DNA of 24,718 nucleotides from JBKBXU01 sp046313675 (GCA_046313675.1 JBKBXU010000023.1:1-24718), one strand, 5' to 3'; positions 13,772 to 22,833 are shown, numbered from the stretch's first letter. Numbers and translations: made by a program. Notes: generated by a model not told the origin, from the sequence alone.

Positions 13772-16102
13772 ATGCCTTATAAAATGATAAGACAACTTAT
13801 TGTCATACTTACTTTTGCATTATTTGCATTTAGCTTGACTAGTTTTCTTTTTACTGATAAGGTAAAATACAAAAATCCCGAATTTCCGGTTGATCAGCGT
13901 GTGGATGATTTGATTTCCAGGATGACTCTGGAAGAAAAAGTAGCTCAGCTAACGTGTATTTGGGAGGATAAAACTTCTTTTATTGATAAAAACGGGGATT
14001 TTTTAGAGGATAAAGCCAGTGAGGTTTTAAAACATGGTATAGGACAAATAGGGAGGCCGAGTGAGAAGAAGAATGCCAGACAAATGGCTGAGTTTACCAA
14101 TGAAATACAAAAGTTTTTTATAGAAAAAACACGACTTGGAATCCCTGTAATTTTTCATGAAGAATGTCTGCATGGACATGCGGCACCTGATGGAACAAGT
14201 TTCCCGCAACCAATAGGACTTGCCAGCAGCTGGGATAGAGAGTTGGTAGAAGAACTTTTTACAATGACTGCAAAGGAAGTGAGGTTACGAGGAGGCCATC
14301 AGGCATTGACTCCGGTGGTTGATGTGGCAAGAGAACCCAGATGGGGAAGGGTTGAGGAAACCTACGGGGAAGATCCATATTTGGTCGGTCAGATGGGTTT
14401 GGCCGCCGTAAGGGGATTTCAGGGGAGAAATGGTTTGATTGATAACGAACATGTGATAGCTACATTAAAGCATTTTGCTGCTCATGGGCAGCCAGAATCG
14501 GGTACTAATTGTGCGCCGGTCAATATTTCAGAAAGACTCCTTAGGGAGACGCATCTTTATCCGTTTAAGGTTTGTGTTGAGGAAGGGAAGGTTAAAAGCA
14601 TAATGGCATCTTATAATGAAATTGATGGTATTCCCTCGCATGCCAATGTCTGGTTGATAGAAAATATTCTTCGGGGTGAATGGAAGTTCAGCGGTACGGT
14701 TGTTTCAGATTATTATGCAATCAAAGAGTTGATTTCGCAACATAAAATTGCTGAAAATAAGAATAAGGCTGCAGAATTGGCTTTGAAGGCCGGAGTGGAT
14801 GTAGAAATGCCTGATGGCGCATGTTATCCTCAGCTTGTAAATATGGCTTTAGGTAACAAGGAATTAATGAAGTTGATTGACAAAGCAGTAGGAAGGGTTT
14901 TGACTCATAAATTCGAACTTGGCCTCTTTGATAATCCATATGTTGACCCGGAAAAGGCTCATCAGTTTGTTGGAAGCAAGGAAAACAGGGAACTTGCTTT
15001 AAAGGCGGCTAGGAAATCCGTGATTCTATTAAAAAATGAAAATAATACGGCTCCCCTTGACAGAAGTAAAATTAAAACAATCGCAGTGATCGGTCCAAAT
15101 GCCAACAGAGAATTACTAGGGGGGTATAGTGATAAGCCGAAACAAGTAATTAGCGTATACGATGGAATAAAGCAACGTGCTGGTGCAGGTATAAACGTTG
15201 TATATAGTGAAGGGTGTAAAATTACAGAAGAGGGTAGCTGGTATGAAGACCCGGTTATTGCCAGCAATCCAGAAGAAGATAAACAAAGAATTAAAGCAGC
15301 AGTAAAGGTCGCCAAGAAATCTGATGTTATTGTATTATGTATTGGCGGCAATGAACTTACATCAAGGGAAGCCTGGGATGAAAATCATATGGGCGATCGT
15401 ACTAATTTGAATATGGTAGGAATGCAGGAGGAATTAGTAAAAGCCATGCTTGCGACAGGAAAGCCTGTCATCGTTTTTCTGTTTAATGGACGTCCTCTTA
15501 GCATTAATTATCTCGCCGAAAATGTTCCTGTGATTTTTGAATGCTGGTATCTTGGGCAGGAAGCTGGCTTTGCAGTAGCGGATGTTTTATTTGGAGATTA
15601 TAATCCAGGAGGGAAGTTGCCAATCACCATACCCCGATCTGTTGGACATACTCCTGCATTCTATAATTATAAGCCCAGTGCCCGAAGAGGGTACTTATTT
15701 GATGACATTTCTCCCTTATACCCATTTGGATTTGGACTTAGTTACAGTTCTTTTAGAATTGATAATTTTACAATTGAGCGTAATAAAATTCAAGTTGGAG
15801 AATCTGTGAAGGTTTTTGTTGATATTGAGAATACTGGTAAAGTGGAGGGAGATGAAGTCGTTCAGTTGTACATACGTGATGTGGTGAGTTCTGTCACCAG
15901 GCCGGTGATAGAATTAAAAGATTTCGTCCGAGTTACCCTTAAACCTGAGGAAAAGAAAACGTTGGAATTTACTATTACTCCGGATAAATTAGCCTTTTAT
16001 GACCTTAACATGAACTTTCTTGTAGAGCCGGGACAATTTGAAGTTTACATTGGTAATTCATCTCAAACAAAACTTGTAAAAACATTTGAGGTGGTAGAAT
16101 AA
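13772..16102 (+). CDS. GH3 family beta-glycosidase, exported
   Basis: A three-domain GH3 enzyme that removes beta-linked sugars (beta-glucosidase or beta-xylosidase type) from oligosaccharide ends. From the chosen start it has 776 residues. The N-terminal hydrophobic segment IRQLIVILTFALFAFSLTSF is a signal peptide or anchor. The GH3 barrel lies at about 40-380, with KHFAAHG at 233-239 and the nucleophile D313 in TVVSDYYAI. The GH3 C domain lies at about 415-650, with candidate acid/base residues in SREAWDENHMGDR. A fibronectin-III-like domain ends the protein (about 665-740). The frame opens further to TTG 13724 (with GAGGA 3 nt before it) and ATG 13748. I preferred ATG 13772 because the signal peptide then sits at the N-terminus; the start is uncertain. 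It is divergent from the Nudix regulator, which may control it. Substrate is not determinable here. Confidence 0.9.
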   Translation: MPYKMIRQLIVILTFALFAFSLTSFLFTDKVKYKNPEFPVDQRVDDLISRMTLEEKVAQLTCIWEDKTSFIDKNGDFLEDKASEVLKHGIGQIGRPSEKKNARQMAEFTNEIQKFFIEKTRLGIPVIFHEECLHGHAAPDGTSFPQPIGLASSWDRELVEELFTMTAKEVRLRGGHQALTPVVDVAREPRWGRVEETYGEDPYLVGQMGLAAVRGFQGRNGLIDNEHVIATLKHFAAHGQPESGTNCAPVNISERLLRETHLYPFKVCVEEGKVKSIMASYNEIDGIPSHANVWLIENILRGEWKFSGTVVSDYYAIKELISQHKIAENKNKAAELALKAGVDVEMPDGACYPQLVNMALGNKELMKLIDKAVGRVLTHKFELGLFDNPYVDPEKAHQFVGSKENRELALKAARKSVILLKNENNTAPLDRSKIKTIAVIGPNANRELLGGYSDKPKQVISVYDGIKQRAGAGINVVYSEGCKITEEGSWYEDPVIASNPEEDKQRIKAAVKVAKKSDVIVLCIGGNELTSREAWDENHMGDRTNLNMVGMQEELVKAMLATGKPVIVFLFNGRPLSINYLAENVPVIFECWYLGQEAGFAVADVLFGDYNPGGKLPITIPRSVGHTPAFYNYKPSARRGYLFDDISPLYPFGFGLSYSSFRIDNFTIERNKIQVGESVKVFVDIENTGKVEGDEVVQLYIRDVVSSVTRPVIELKDFVRVTLKPEEKKTLEFTITPDKLAFYDLNMNFLVEPGQFEVYIGNSSQTKLVKTFEVVE

Positions 16103-16188
16103 ATAGATTTTACTTTACTTTTTAAAAAAATTATAATAATATTTAGAAAAAATTTAATTATATTTATCATTCAAGAATAAAAAATCCT

Positions 16189-16728
16189 ATGAAAAAAACA
16201 TTGTTTCTATTTTCTTTCCTAATTGTGATTTATGTTTCCAGAGCTCAGGAATTGCCTGTAGACGAGGAGACTGGTAAGATTACATTTGCTGAAGTAGTTC
16301 AGGTTGATAATAATTCCAAAGATGAGCTTTTTCAGAAAGCAAGAAATTTTGGGGTTTATAAAAAAGAGAATGTATTGGTGGATGATGCGAAAGAAGGTAC
16401 TTTTAAAACCAAAGGCCAATTTAAGGTTGTATATCCCAGCCCGATGAGAGGTATGAATCATGAAGGTGTTGTTAATTATACAATCACCATCTTTGTTAAA
16501 GATGGCCGTTATAGGTATGAAATAACAGATTTAGTACATTCTTCTCCAAAAGGAAATGGAGGTAAACTTGAAGGTAATCTGCCGGAATGTGGAAAGTATA
16601 CTCTTACTCTTGCAGGATGGGGGACAATAAAGAAGGAGGCACAGGCTGAAATGTTAAGAATAATAGAGAATCTTAAGCAGGATATGTCCAAGGTGCCTGT
16701 GCAGCAAAAGAAAAAAGATGATTGGTAG
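16189..16728 (+). CDS. Exported DUF4468-type protein
   Basis: The 179-residue protein has a clear signal peptide (MKKTLFLFSFLIVIYVSRAQ, cleavage likely after SRAQ). The mature domain follows the pattern I associate with DUF4468 (TBP-like fold): ITFAEVVQVDNNSKDELFQK, then alternating strands including GQFKVVYPSP, a central VNYTITIFVKDGRYRYEITDL, and a C-terminal helix around EMLRIIENLKQDM. Its function is unknown; family members are common small secreted proteins of Bacteroidota. The C-terminus is lysine-rich (VQQKKKDDW). It stands alone, 86 nt after the GH3 gene in an A/T-rich gap, so an operon with GH3 is not clear. Confidence 0.75.
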   Translation: MKKTLFLFSFLIVIYVSRAQELPVDEETGKITFAEVVQVDNNSKDELFQKARNFGVYKKENVLVDDAKEGTFKTKGQFKVVYPSPMRGMNHEGVVNYTITIFVKDGRYRYEITDLVHSSPKGNGGKLEGNLPECGKYTLTLAGWGTIKKEAQAEMLRIIENLKQDMSKVPVQQKKKDDW

Positions 16729-16777
16729 GCACTCCCCGGCACCTCAACTTTTTTAGGCAGGTTTTTGTTTAAAATAA

Positions 16778-16784
16778 GAGGGGG
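16778..16784 (+). promoter_or_regulatory. Shine-Dalgarno before the 64-codon ORF
   Basis: GAGGGGG ends 5 nt before the ATG at 16790. Its presence in a window where most starts lack such a site is the best support that the small ORF is translated. Confidence 0.5.
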
Positions 16785-16789
16785 TATTT

Positions 16790-16984
16790 ATGGAGAGTCA
16801 TAAAAACAATTACTCATCTCCCGAAAGATCAGATATTTGGGTGAATAAAGAAGGTAAATTGTGTGAAATGTTCCGAATGGGAGATGCAGTTGTTAATCGA
16901 TTATTTAATTGTGTGGTATATAATTGGGATGGAGCCTTAAAGTTTGGCTTTAATCCTCAATTTGTCACCAATGTAGGATGGTAG
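16790..16984 (+). CDS. Unrecognised small protein (64 aa)
   Basis: I do not recognise this protein. It starts MESHKNNYSSPERSD, has a middle with two cysteines (C25, C40) and ends LKFGFNPQFVTNVGW; there is no signal peptide or membrane helix, and it should be soluble. Support for a real gene comes from the purine-rich site at 16778 and from the 21-bp hairpin 26 nt after the stop. It lies between the DUF4468 gene (61-nt gap) and hppA. No function can be proposed. A chance ORF remains possible because it is short and I cannot test conservation. Confidence 0.45.
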   Translation: MESHKNNYSSPERSDIWVNKEGKLCEMFRMGDAVVNRLFNCVVYNWDGALKFGFNPQFVTNVGW

Positions 16985-17010
16985 AATTGTAAATGATATT
17001 TAAAAATTCA

Positions 17011-17054
17011 ATTAAAAGGAAAAGGGTAGAAAATTCTACCCTTTTCCTTTTAAT
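17011..17054. terminator. 21-bp perfect hairpin, probable bidirectional terminator
   Basis: A perfect 21-bp inverted repeat (17011-17031 with 17034-17054) has only two bases between the arms. The core GGGTAG/CTACCC is G+C-richer and the outer part is A/T (AAAAGGAAAA / TTTTCCTTTT), so both strands end in U-rich RNA. It follows the 64-codon ORF and precedes hppA by 107 nt. No separate T-run follows on either side, so termination is likely but not certain. Confidence 0.6.
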
Positions 17055-17161
17055 GTGGCAGTAGGTGTCTGTATATTAATATAAAACCTAAAAAAAAGAT
17101 TCTTTTTTATTGTCATATAAAATTATTCCAATAAATTAGTGACCCTAAACTTTTTACTATT

Positions 17162-19255
17162 ATGGAAATATATTTAATAATTGGAGTAGGTATACTAGCT
17201 CTTATTTTTACCTTATTCAGGGCATCCTGGATCACCAAGCAAGCCACGGGTGATGAAAAAATGAACAAGATTGCAAAGTATATTGCCGATGGTGCTTTGG
17301 CATTTTTAAAAGCGGAATACAAAGCGCTGGCTATCTTTGTGGTTGTTGTCGCAATTTTATTAGGCATTTTTGCTGAAGCTGAAACCTCTCATTGGTTAAT
17401 TGCTATTTCTTTTGTTATTGGAGCCGTTTTTTCAGCGTTGGCTGGCTTTATGGGTATGCGAATTGCTACTAAATCGAATGTCAGGACTACTCAGGCCGCC
17501 AAAACCAGTTTGTCTAAAGCCTTAGATATATCTTTTGCCGGAGGATTGGTAATGGGTATAAACGTGGTAGCCTTAGGAATTCTTGGAATTGCAGCTTTGT
17601 TTATGCTCTTTCTAAACATTGAAACCTTTGGATTTGACAAGTGGTCTACGGCGGTTGTGTTAGAAGTTCTTGTTGGGTTTTCTCTTGGTGCAGAAAGTAT
17701 TGCCTTATTTGCCAGAGTTGGTGGTGGTATTTACACAAAAGCTGCCGACGTAGGCGCAGATTTAGTGGGGAAAGTTGAAGCTGGTATTCCTGAAGATGAT
17801 CCTAGAAACCCTGCCGTTATTGCAGACAATGTAGGTGATAATGTAGGTGATGTTGCAGGTATGGGGGCTGACCTTTTTGGATCATTTGTCAGTACTATAA
17901 TTGCTACCATGATACTTGGTTTGACTATAGAGCCAATGACTTCAACTATTGTTGGTGTCAATCCAGCTATTGTACTTCCTGTTATTATAGCAACTTTAGG
18001 ATTGATTTTTTCAATTATTGGATCTTTCTTCGTCCGAATTAAGGAAAATGGAGATCCTCAGAAAGCATTAAATATCGGAAACTTTGGAGCGGTAATTCTA
18101 ACAGCCATTGCTTCCTTTTTTATAATTACAACTATTTTTGATGATACCATCGCTTATAGTCGCCTTGGTCAAATTGTAGAAGTGCCTTCAGTGAATGTAT
18201 TTTATACAGTATTGATCGGATTGGCTGTAGGTACCTTTGTAAGTTTAGTAATTGAATTTTACACAGGAAAAAACTCAAAACCGGTTCAGTTTATTGCAAG
18301 ACAATCTTTAACGGGTGCCGGGACCAACATTATTGCTGGTTTATCGGTAGGAATGATCTCAACGGCTATTCCGGTGTTGATACTTGCTACGGGTATTGTT
18401 TGGGCTTTTGAAACTGCAGGTTTATATGGAGTGGCTATGGCTGCCTCAGGTATGATGGCTACTACAGGTATACAGTTAGCAATTGATGCTTTTGGGCCAA
18501 TTGCTGATAATGCCGGTGGTATTGCGGAAATGAGCGGTTTACCAAAAGATGTACGGGAAAGAACAGATATCTTAGATTCTGTTGGAAATACAACAGCCGC
18601 CATCGGAAAAGGATTTGCCATTGCCTCTGCTGCCTTAACGGCATTGGCAATGTTTTCAGCATACATGAAAAGCACCGGTGTATTGTCAATTGATATTGCC
18701 AATGCACGGGTTTTGGGAGGCTTGTTAGTAGGTGGTATGCTTCCGTTCCTTTTTTCTTCATTCTGTATTCGTGCAGTAGGAGATGCAGCTAATGCTATGG
18801 TGGAAGAAGTAAGAAGACAGTTCAGGGAAATAAAAGGTATTATGGAAGGTACTGCAGAAGCTGAATATGAAAAATGTGTTATGATCTCTACAAATGCTGC
18901 CATAAAACATATGATCATTCCGGGAGCGCTGGCGCTTGTAACACCTGTCCTGGTAGGTTTTTTAGTTGGTGCTGAAGCATTGGGTGGATTCCTTGCCGGT
19001 GTATTAGTATCTGGTGTAATGATGGCCTTCTTTCAATCAAATGCCGGTGGTGCCTGGGATAATGCCAAAAAAATGTTTGAATCAGGAGTGGAGATAAAAG
19101 GAGAAATGTATTATAAAGGTTCTGAACCTCATAAAGCAGCTGTGGTTGGAGATACCGTAGGGGATCCTTTTAAAGACACGTCCGGGCCTTCCTTGAACAT
19201 TCTTATTAAACTTGTCTCGATTGTAGCAGTAGTTATTGCTCCTTTGTTGACATAA
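17162..19255 (+). CDS. hppA: Membrane-bound pyrophosphatase (K+-dependent type, probably H+-pumping)
   Basis: This integral membrane enzyme couples PPi hydrolysis to ion export across the inner membrane. The 697 residues show many hydrophobic helices and the family signatures: DVGADLVGKVE (196-206), EDDPRNP (211-217), DNVGDNVGD (222-230), GNTTAAIGKG (475-484) and the C-terminal GDTVGDPFKDTSGPS. Alanine (A479) in GNTTAAIGKG, where K+-independent enzymes have lysine, predicts K+ dependence. The helix-6 glutamate of the usual DLFES motif is replaced by G240 (DLFGSF) and no glutamate follows one turn later, but E178 is present in helix 5 (GAESIALFARVGG). That pattern suggests the Flavobacterium-like H+-pumping subgroup rather than an Na+ pump; this is inference. 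No Shine-Dalgarno is visible. It is monocistronic, bounded by hairpins on both sides. Confidence 0.95.
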   Translation: MEIYLIIGVGILALIFTLFRASWITKQATGDEKMNKIAKYIADGALAFLKAEYKALAIFVVVVAILLGIFAEAETSHWLIAISFVIGAVFSALAGFMGMRIATKSNVRTTQAAKTSLSKALDISFAGGLVMGINVVALGILGIAALFMLFLNIETFGFDKWSTAVVLEVLVGFSLGAESIALFARVGGGIYTKAADVGADLVGKVEAGIPEDDPRNPAVIADNVGDNVGDVAGMGADLFGSFVSTIIATMILGLTIEPMTSTIVGVNPAIVLPVIIATLGLIFSIIGSFFVRIKENGDPQKALNIGNFGAVILTAIASFFIITTIFDDTIAYSRLGQIVEVPSVNVFYTVLIGLAVGTFVSLVIEFYTGKNSKPVQFIARQSLTGAGTNIIAGLSVGMISTAIPVLILATGIVWAFETAGLYGVAMAASGMMATTGIQLAIDAFGPIADNAGGIAEMSGLPKDVRERTDILDSVGNTTAAIGKGFAIASAALTALAMFSAYMKSTGVLSIDIANARVLGGLLVGGMLPFLFSSFCIRAVGDAANAMVEEVRRQFREIKGIMEGTAEAEYEKCVMISTNAAIKHMIIPGALALVTPVLVGFLVGAEALGGFLAGVLVSGVMMAFFQSNAGGAWDNAKKMFESGVEIKGEMYYKGSEPHKAAVVGDTVGDPFKDTSGPSLNILIKLVSIVAVVIAPLLT

Positions 19256-19283
19256 GCTTTTTAATAAATCAATTTTTAGTAAG

Positions 19284-19313
19284 CAGCCCGTGGTTTTAGT
19301 CACGGGCTGTTTT
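19284..19313 (+). terminator. Intrinsic terminator after hppA
   Basis: A 9-bp stem CAGCCCGTG (19284-19292) pairs with CACGGGCTG (19301-19309) around an 8-nt loop, followed by TTTT. It begins 28 nt after the hppA stop. Confidence 0.88.
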
Positions 19314-19388
19314 GCTTTTATAAGCCAGTTTAACTTTTATAGGCGTAAAACTGTTTTTTAATTGTGGGACAGTTAAAAGAGAAGTGGT

Positions 19389-20216
19389 ATGCGTTCAATC
19401 TGGTCAGGAGCCATTAGTTTTGGTTTAGTTAACATTCCAATTAAGTTATATAGTGCGGTAGGAGATAACTCTCTCAGCTTTAGTTTACTTTCAAAAAAAG
19501 ATCATGCGCCTGTTAAATATAAAAAAGTTTCTTCACTGGATGGTGAAGAATTAGGCACAGACGATATAGTTAAGGGTTACGAATTTTCTAAAGGGAATTA
19601 TGTAATCATGGATGAGAAGGATTTTCAAAAGGCTAGTCCTGAAAAGACAAAATCCATCGAGATTATCCACTTTGTATATGAGGATGAGATAGATCCTATT
19701 TTTTTTGATAAGCCATATTATCTGGAACCGGATAAGAATGCTACCAAGCCATATGCACTTTTGCGTGAGGCATTAAGAAAAACCAAAAAGGTTGGGATAG
19801 CTACCTTTGTATTGCGAAACAAAGAATATATAGCGGTAATTAAGCCATTAGATGATGTTATTGTCATAAATATACTCAGATATGAGGCCGATATCCGGGA
19901 TCCCAAACAGTTAAGTCTTCCAGATTCTGCGCTTGTCAACGATAAGGAGTTGGAAATGGCTGTCATGCTGGTTGAGCAGCTTACAGAGGAGTTTAATCCT
20001 GAAAAATTTAAAGATACTTACACTGAAGAGCTGAAAGAAATACTGGAGGCAAAAGCCCGGGGAGAGGTTTTGGAAATACGACAAAAGAAAAAGGCACCTA
20101 CGCAGGCTGATAATTTGCTGGATACTCTGCGTGCAAGCCTTCAGGCAGGAAAATCTAATGAAAGACCAGCAGCTCAGAGAGAGAAGAAATCACGTCAGAA
20201 AGTTAAAAATAGGTAA
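19389..20216 (+). CDS. ku: Non-homologous end-joining protein Ku
   Basis: Bacterial Ku forms a ring-shaped homodimer that threads onto double-strand DNA ends and recruits LigD. The 275-residue length is typical. The core begins with the signature MRSIWSGAISFGLVNIPIKL and includes VKGYEFSKGNYVIMDEKDF, PIFFDKPYYLEPDK and the segment around KPYALLREALRK. The minimal C-terminal region recruits LigD in other bacteria, and here it is extended by a Lys/Arg-rich tail (about 240-275), which in other species helps DNA binding. The stop codon is separated from the ligD ATG by a single base, so the two proteins are probably made together. A weak GAGAAG precedes the ATG. Confidence 0.97.
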   Translation: MRSIWSGAISFGLVNIPIKLYSAVGDNSLSFSLLSKKDHAPVKYKKVSSLDGEELGTDDIVKGYEFSKGNYVIMDEKDFQKASPEKTKSIEIIHFVYEDEIDPIFFDKPYYLEPDKNATKPYALLREALRKTKKVGIATFVLRNKEYIAVIKPLDDVIVINILRYEADIRDPKQLSLPDSALVNDKELEMAVMLVEQLTEEFNPEKFKDTYTEELKEILEAKARGEVLEIRQKKKAPTQADNLLDTLRASLQAGKSNERPAAQREKKSRQKVKNR

Positions 20217-20217
20217 A

Positions 20218-22833
20218 ATGAGCTTGAAGGAATATGGCTTAAAAAGAAATTTTAATACCACACCGGAACCTGTTGGTAAAAAGGGAAAAAGATCCGTAGA
20301 TTTTAGATTTTTTATTCAAAAACATGATGCCCGACGATTGCATTATGATCTGAGACTTGAAATGGATGGAGTGCTAAAAAGCTGGGCTATTCCTAAAGGA
20401 CCTTCCATAAATCCGGCAGATAAAAGACTGGCAATGATGGTGGAAGATCATCCATTGGAATATGGAAACTTTGAAGGGAATATACCTAAAGACAATTATG
20501 GGGCGGGAACAGTCATGTTGTGGGATGTTGGGACATATCAAATTTCTCATGCTCATGAAGGGGAAAATATTGAAGAAGAACTTTTAAGAATGTTGGAAAA
20601 GGGGAATTTGAAGATCATTTTTAGTGGGAAAAAAATTAAAGGTGAGTTTGCTTTGGTTAGAACTCAAAGAGGAAAAGGCAATGAATGGCTTTTGATAAAG
20701 AAACATGATGAGTTTTCGGGAGATACTAATATACTACTTCAGGATAGTTCTGTGAAATCAGGTAGATCTTTGGAAGAAATTGCAACAGCAGGTGAAACAT
20801 GGCATTCCAATATAGCAGCACAACAGTTGCAACTTGATGAATCATTAAAGGCCGAAATGCCTGTAAATATAAAGCCCATGCTTGCGACTTTGGTAGAACA
20901 AGCATTTGATTCCGAAGATTGGGTTTTTGAAATCAAATGGGATGGATATAGGGCTATATCAGAGCTTAATTATGATCATGTAGAGCTTTATTCCAGAAAT
21001 GGTAATTCTTTTAATCAATTGTTCCCTACTATTGTTCAATCGCTCAAAGAATTAGGGTTAAAAGCTGTCCTGGATGGCGAAATTGTTGCAATTGATGAGC
21101 ATGGAGTTTCCCGGTTCGGCATACTTCAGAATTTTAAACGGACTGGTGAAGGTAATATCGTTTATTATGTGTTTGATATACTTTATGTTGAAGGATATGA
21201 TCTTAGAGGTCTTTCCCTTAAAGAGCGTAAAGCTATTTTGGAAAAGATTCTTCCTAAAGATGGAGCAGTTCGCTACAATGATCATATAAAAACAAATGGA
21301 AAAGAGTTTTTTGACTTGACCGAACAGCATATGTTAGAAGGGGTCATTGCAAAAAAAGCTGATTCCCCATATGGATTAGGAAAGAGGAGTCGAAATTGGC
21401 TAAAAATTAAAACTCATAATCGTCAGGAAGCAGTAATAGTTGGCATTACGGATCCCAAAGGTAGTCGTAAGTATTTTGGAGCTTTGCTGTTGGGGGTTTA
21501 TAATAATGGAAAATTGGAATATATTGGCAGAGTAGGAGGGGGTTTTAATGAAGAGGCCTTAAAAGATGTATACGATCGTTTACAGCCTCTTTTTACCGAC
21601 AAGCCATCTCTTTACTACAGCTCTGGGATTACTACTCCTGTTCAGTGGGTGGAGCCAGTATTAATATGTGAAATTAAATTTCAGGAATGGACTTCTGATG
21701 GAATATTAAGACAACCGATTTTTCTTGGAATGCGTGATGATAAAGATGCCAGGGAAGTGGTAAAAGAGAAAAAGAAAAAGACTGATAAACTAATACGCCC
21801 GGCTGAAAAGAGTAATCGTGACAAGACAGAAACACAACGCCCGGCGAAAGGAAGTACGAGGAAAAAAGACATTGCGACAAATTTTGGACGCTTGCCTTTT
21901 TTGGAGTTAAATTCAAAAGGAACCGAAGGGCGTATTGAGCTTGATGGGCAAGCATTAAAGCTCACAAACCTTCATAAATTATATTGGCCGGATGAGAATA
22001 TATCTAAACAGGATTTAATTGAATACTATTACCGCATAGCTCCTGTAATTTTACCATACCTGATTGACAGACCACAATCCTTGAAGCGGAATCCTAATGG
22101 CATAAAAGGGAAAGGCTTTTTTCAGAAGAACATGCCTGAAACCACTCCTGACTGGATAGAAACGCATGGGGTATGGTCGGAGCATAATAATGGAGAAATA
22201 AATTATATGTTTTGTCAGAATACGGCTTCGCTCGTTTATATGGCAAATTTGGGATGTATTGAAATAAATCCCTGGAGTTCACGGCTTAGATCACTTGAAA
22301 ATCCGGATTTTATAGTTATAGACCTGGATCCTCAGGATGTTCCTTTTGAACAAGTAGTAGAGACTGCTTTAGCGGTTAAAGAGGTGATGGATTGGGGTAA
22401 TTTAACAGGATGTTGTAAAACTTCCGGTTCCAGAGGATTGCATATTTATATACCATTGGCACCAAAGTATGATTATGAGCAAGGTAAAGAATTTGCTCAT
22501 CTTATAGCTACGCTAACGCACCAACTTGTTCCGGATATTACCAGTTTGGAGCGGAGTCCTGCAAAGCGAAGAAATAAAATTTACCTCGATTATCTTCAGA
22601 ACAGGAAAGGACAAACCTTGGCTGCGCCCTATTGTGTGAGACCCAGATCGGGAGCAACTGTGTCTACTCCATTGGATTGGGAAGAGCTGACTCCGGACCT
22701 GAGTCCTTCTCAGTTTACTATTTTTACTATTTTTAAAAGATTGAAAGAAAAGGGGGATTTGTTCAGTTCTGTGCTGGAAAAACAAAACAGTATGGACGAA
22801 GCTATTGATGCTTTTAATAGAAAACGGGGCTAA
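20218..22833 (+). CDS. ligD: NHEJ DNA ligase D (PE-LIG-POL)
   Basis: LigD trims, fills and seals double-strand breaks held by Ku. The 871 residues carry three domains in the order 3'-phosphoesterase, ligase, polymerase, as in Pseudomonas LigD and unlike the POL-first mycobacterial order. The phosphoesterase (about 25-165) has metal-site residues H36, H42 and D44 in HDARRLHYDLRLEMDG. The ATP-dependent ligase (about 215-510) has the adenylated lysine K240 in FEIKWDGYR plus an OB-fold. A charged linker lies at about 512-560. The primase-like polymerase (about 570-850) has D702/D704 in VIDLDPQD and D789 in KIYLDYLQN. I chose ATG 20218, one base after the ku stop; the frame is open to 20131, but that extension only overlaps ku and has no family residues. 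It ends within a hairpin terminator. Confidence 0.96.
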   Translation: MSLKEYGLKRNFNTTPEPVGKKGKRSVDFRFFIQKHDARRLHYDLRLEMDGVLKSWAIPKGPSINPADKRLAMMVEDHPLEYGNFEGNIPKDNYGAGTVMLWDVGTYQISHAHEGENIEEELLRMLEKGNLKIIFSGKKIKGEFALVRTQRGKGNEWLLIKKHDEFSGDTNILLQDSSVKSGRSLEEIATAGETWHSNIAAQQLQLDESLKAEMPVNIKPMLATLVEQAFDSEDWVFEIKWDGYRAISELNYDHVELYSRNGNSFNQLFPTIVQSLKELGLKAVLDGEIVAIDEHGVSRFGILQNFKRTGEGNIVYYVFDILYVEGYDLRGLSLKERKAILEKILPKDGAVRYNDHIKTNGKEFFDLTEQHMLEGVIAKKADSPYGLGKRSRNWLKIKTHNRQEAVIVGITDPKGSRKYFGALLLGVYNNGKLEYIGRVGGGFNEEALKDVYDRLQPLFTDKPSLYYSSGITTPVQWVEPVLICEIKFQEWTSDGILRQPIFLGMRDDKDAREVVKEKKKKTDKLIRPAEKSNRDKTETQRPAKGSTRKKDIATNFGRLPFLELNSKGTEGRIELDGQALKLTNLHKLYWPDENISKQDLIEYYYRIAPVILPYLIDRPQSLKRNPNGIKGKGFFQKNMPETTPDWIETHGVWSEHNNGEINYMFCQNTASLVYMANLGCIEINPWSSRLRSLENPDFIVIDLDPQDVPFEQVVETALAVKEVMDWGNLTGCCKTSGSRGLHIYIPLAPKYDYEQGKEFAHLIATLTHQLVPDITSLERSPAKRRNKIYLDYLQNRKGQTLAAPYCVRPRSGATVSTPLDWEELTPDLSPSQFTIFTIFKRLKEKGDLFSSVLEKQNSMDEAIDAFNRKRG

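Noticed and set aside
17072..17083. 12-bp palindrome TATATTAATATA upstream of hppA
   Set aside because: It is made only of A and T in an A/T-rich gap, so it is likely by chance; no supporting promoter or half-site was seen.
18286..18918. 210-codon open frame on the minus strand opposite hppA
   Set aside because: It lies wholly inside the well-supported hppA gene, has low-complexity Ala/Pro/Ile composition typical of a shadow frame, and shows no family motif.
20131..20217. Upstream extension of ligD overlapping the end of ku
   Set aside because: The extra 29 codons are the ku tail read in another frame; LigD homology begins just after ATG 20218, one base past the ku stop.
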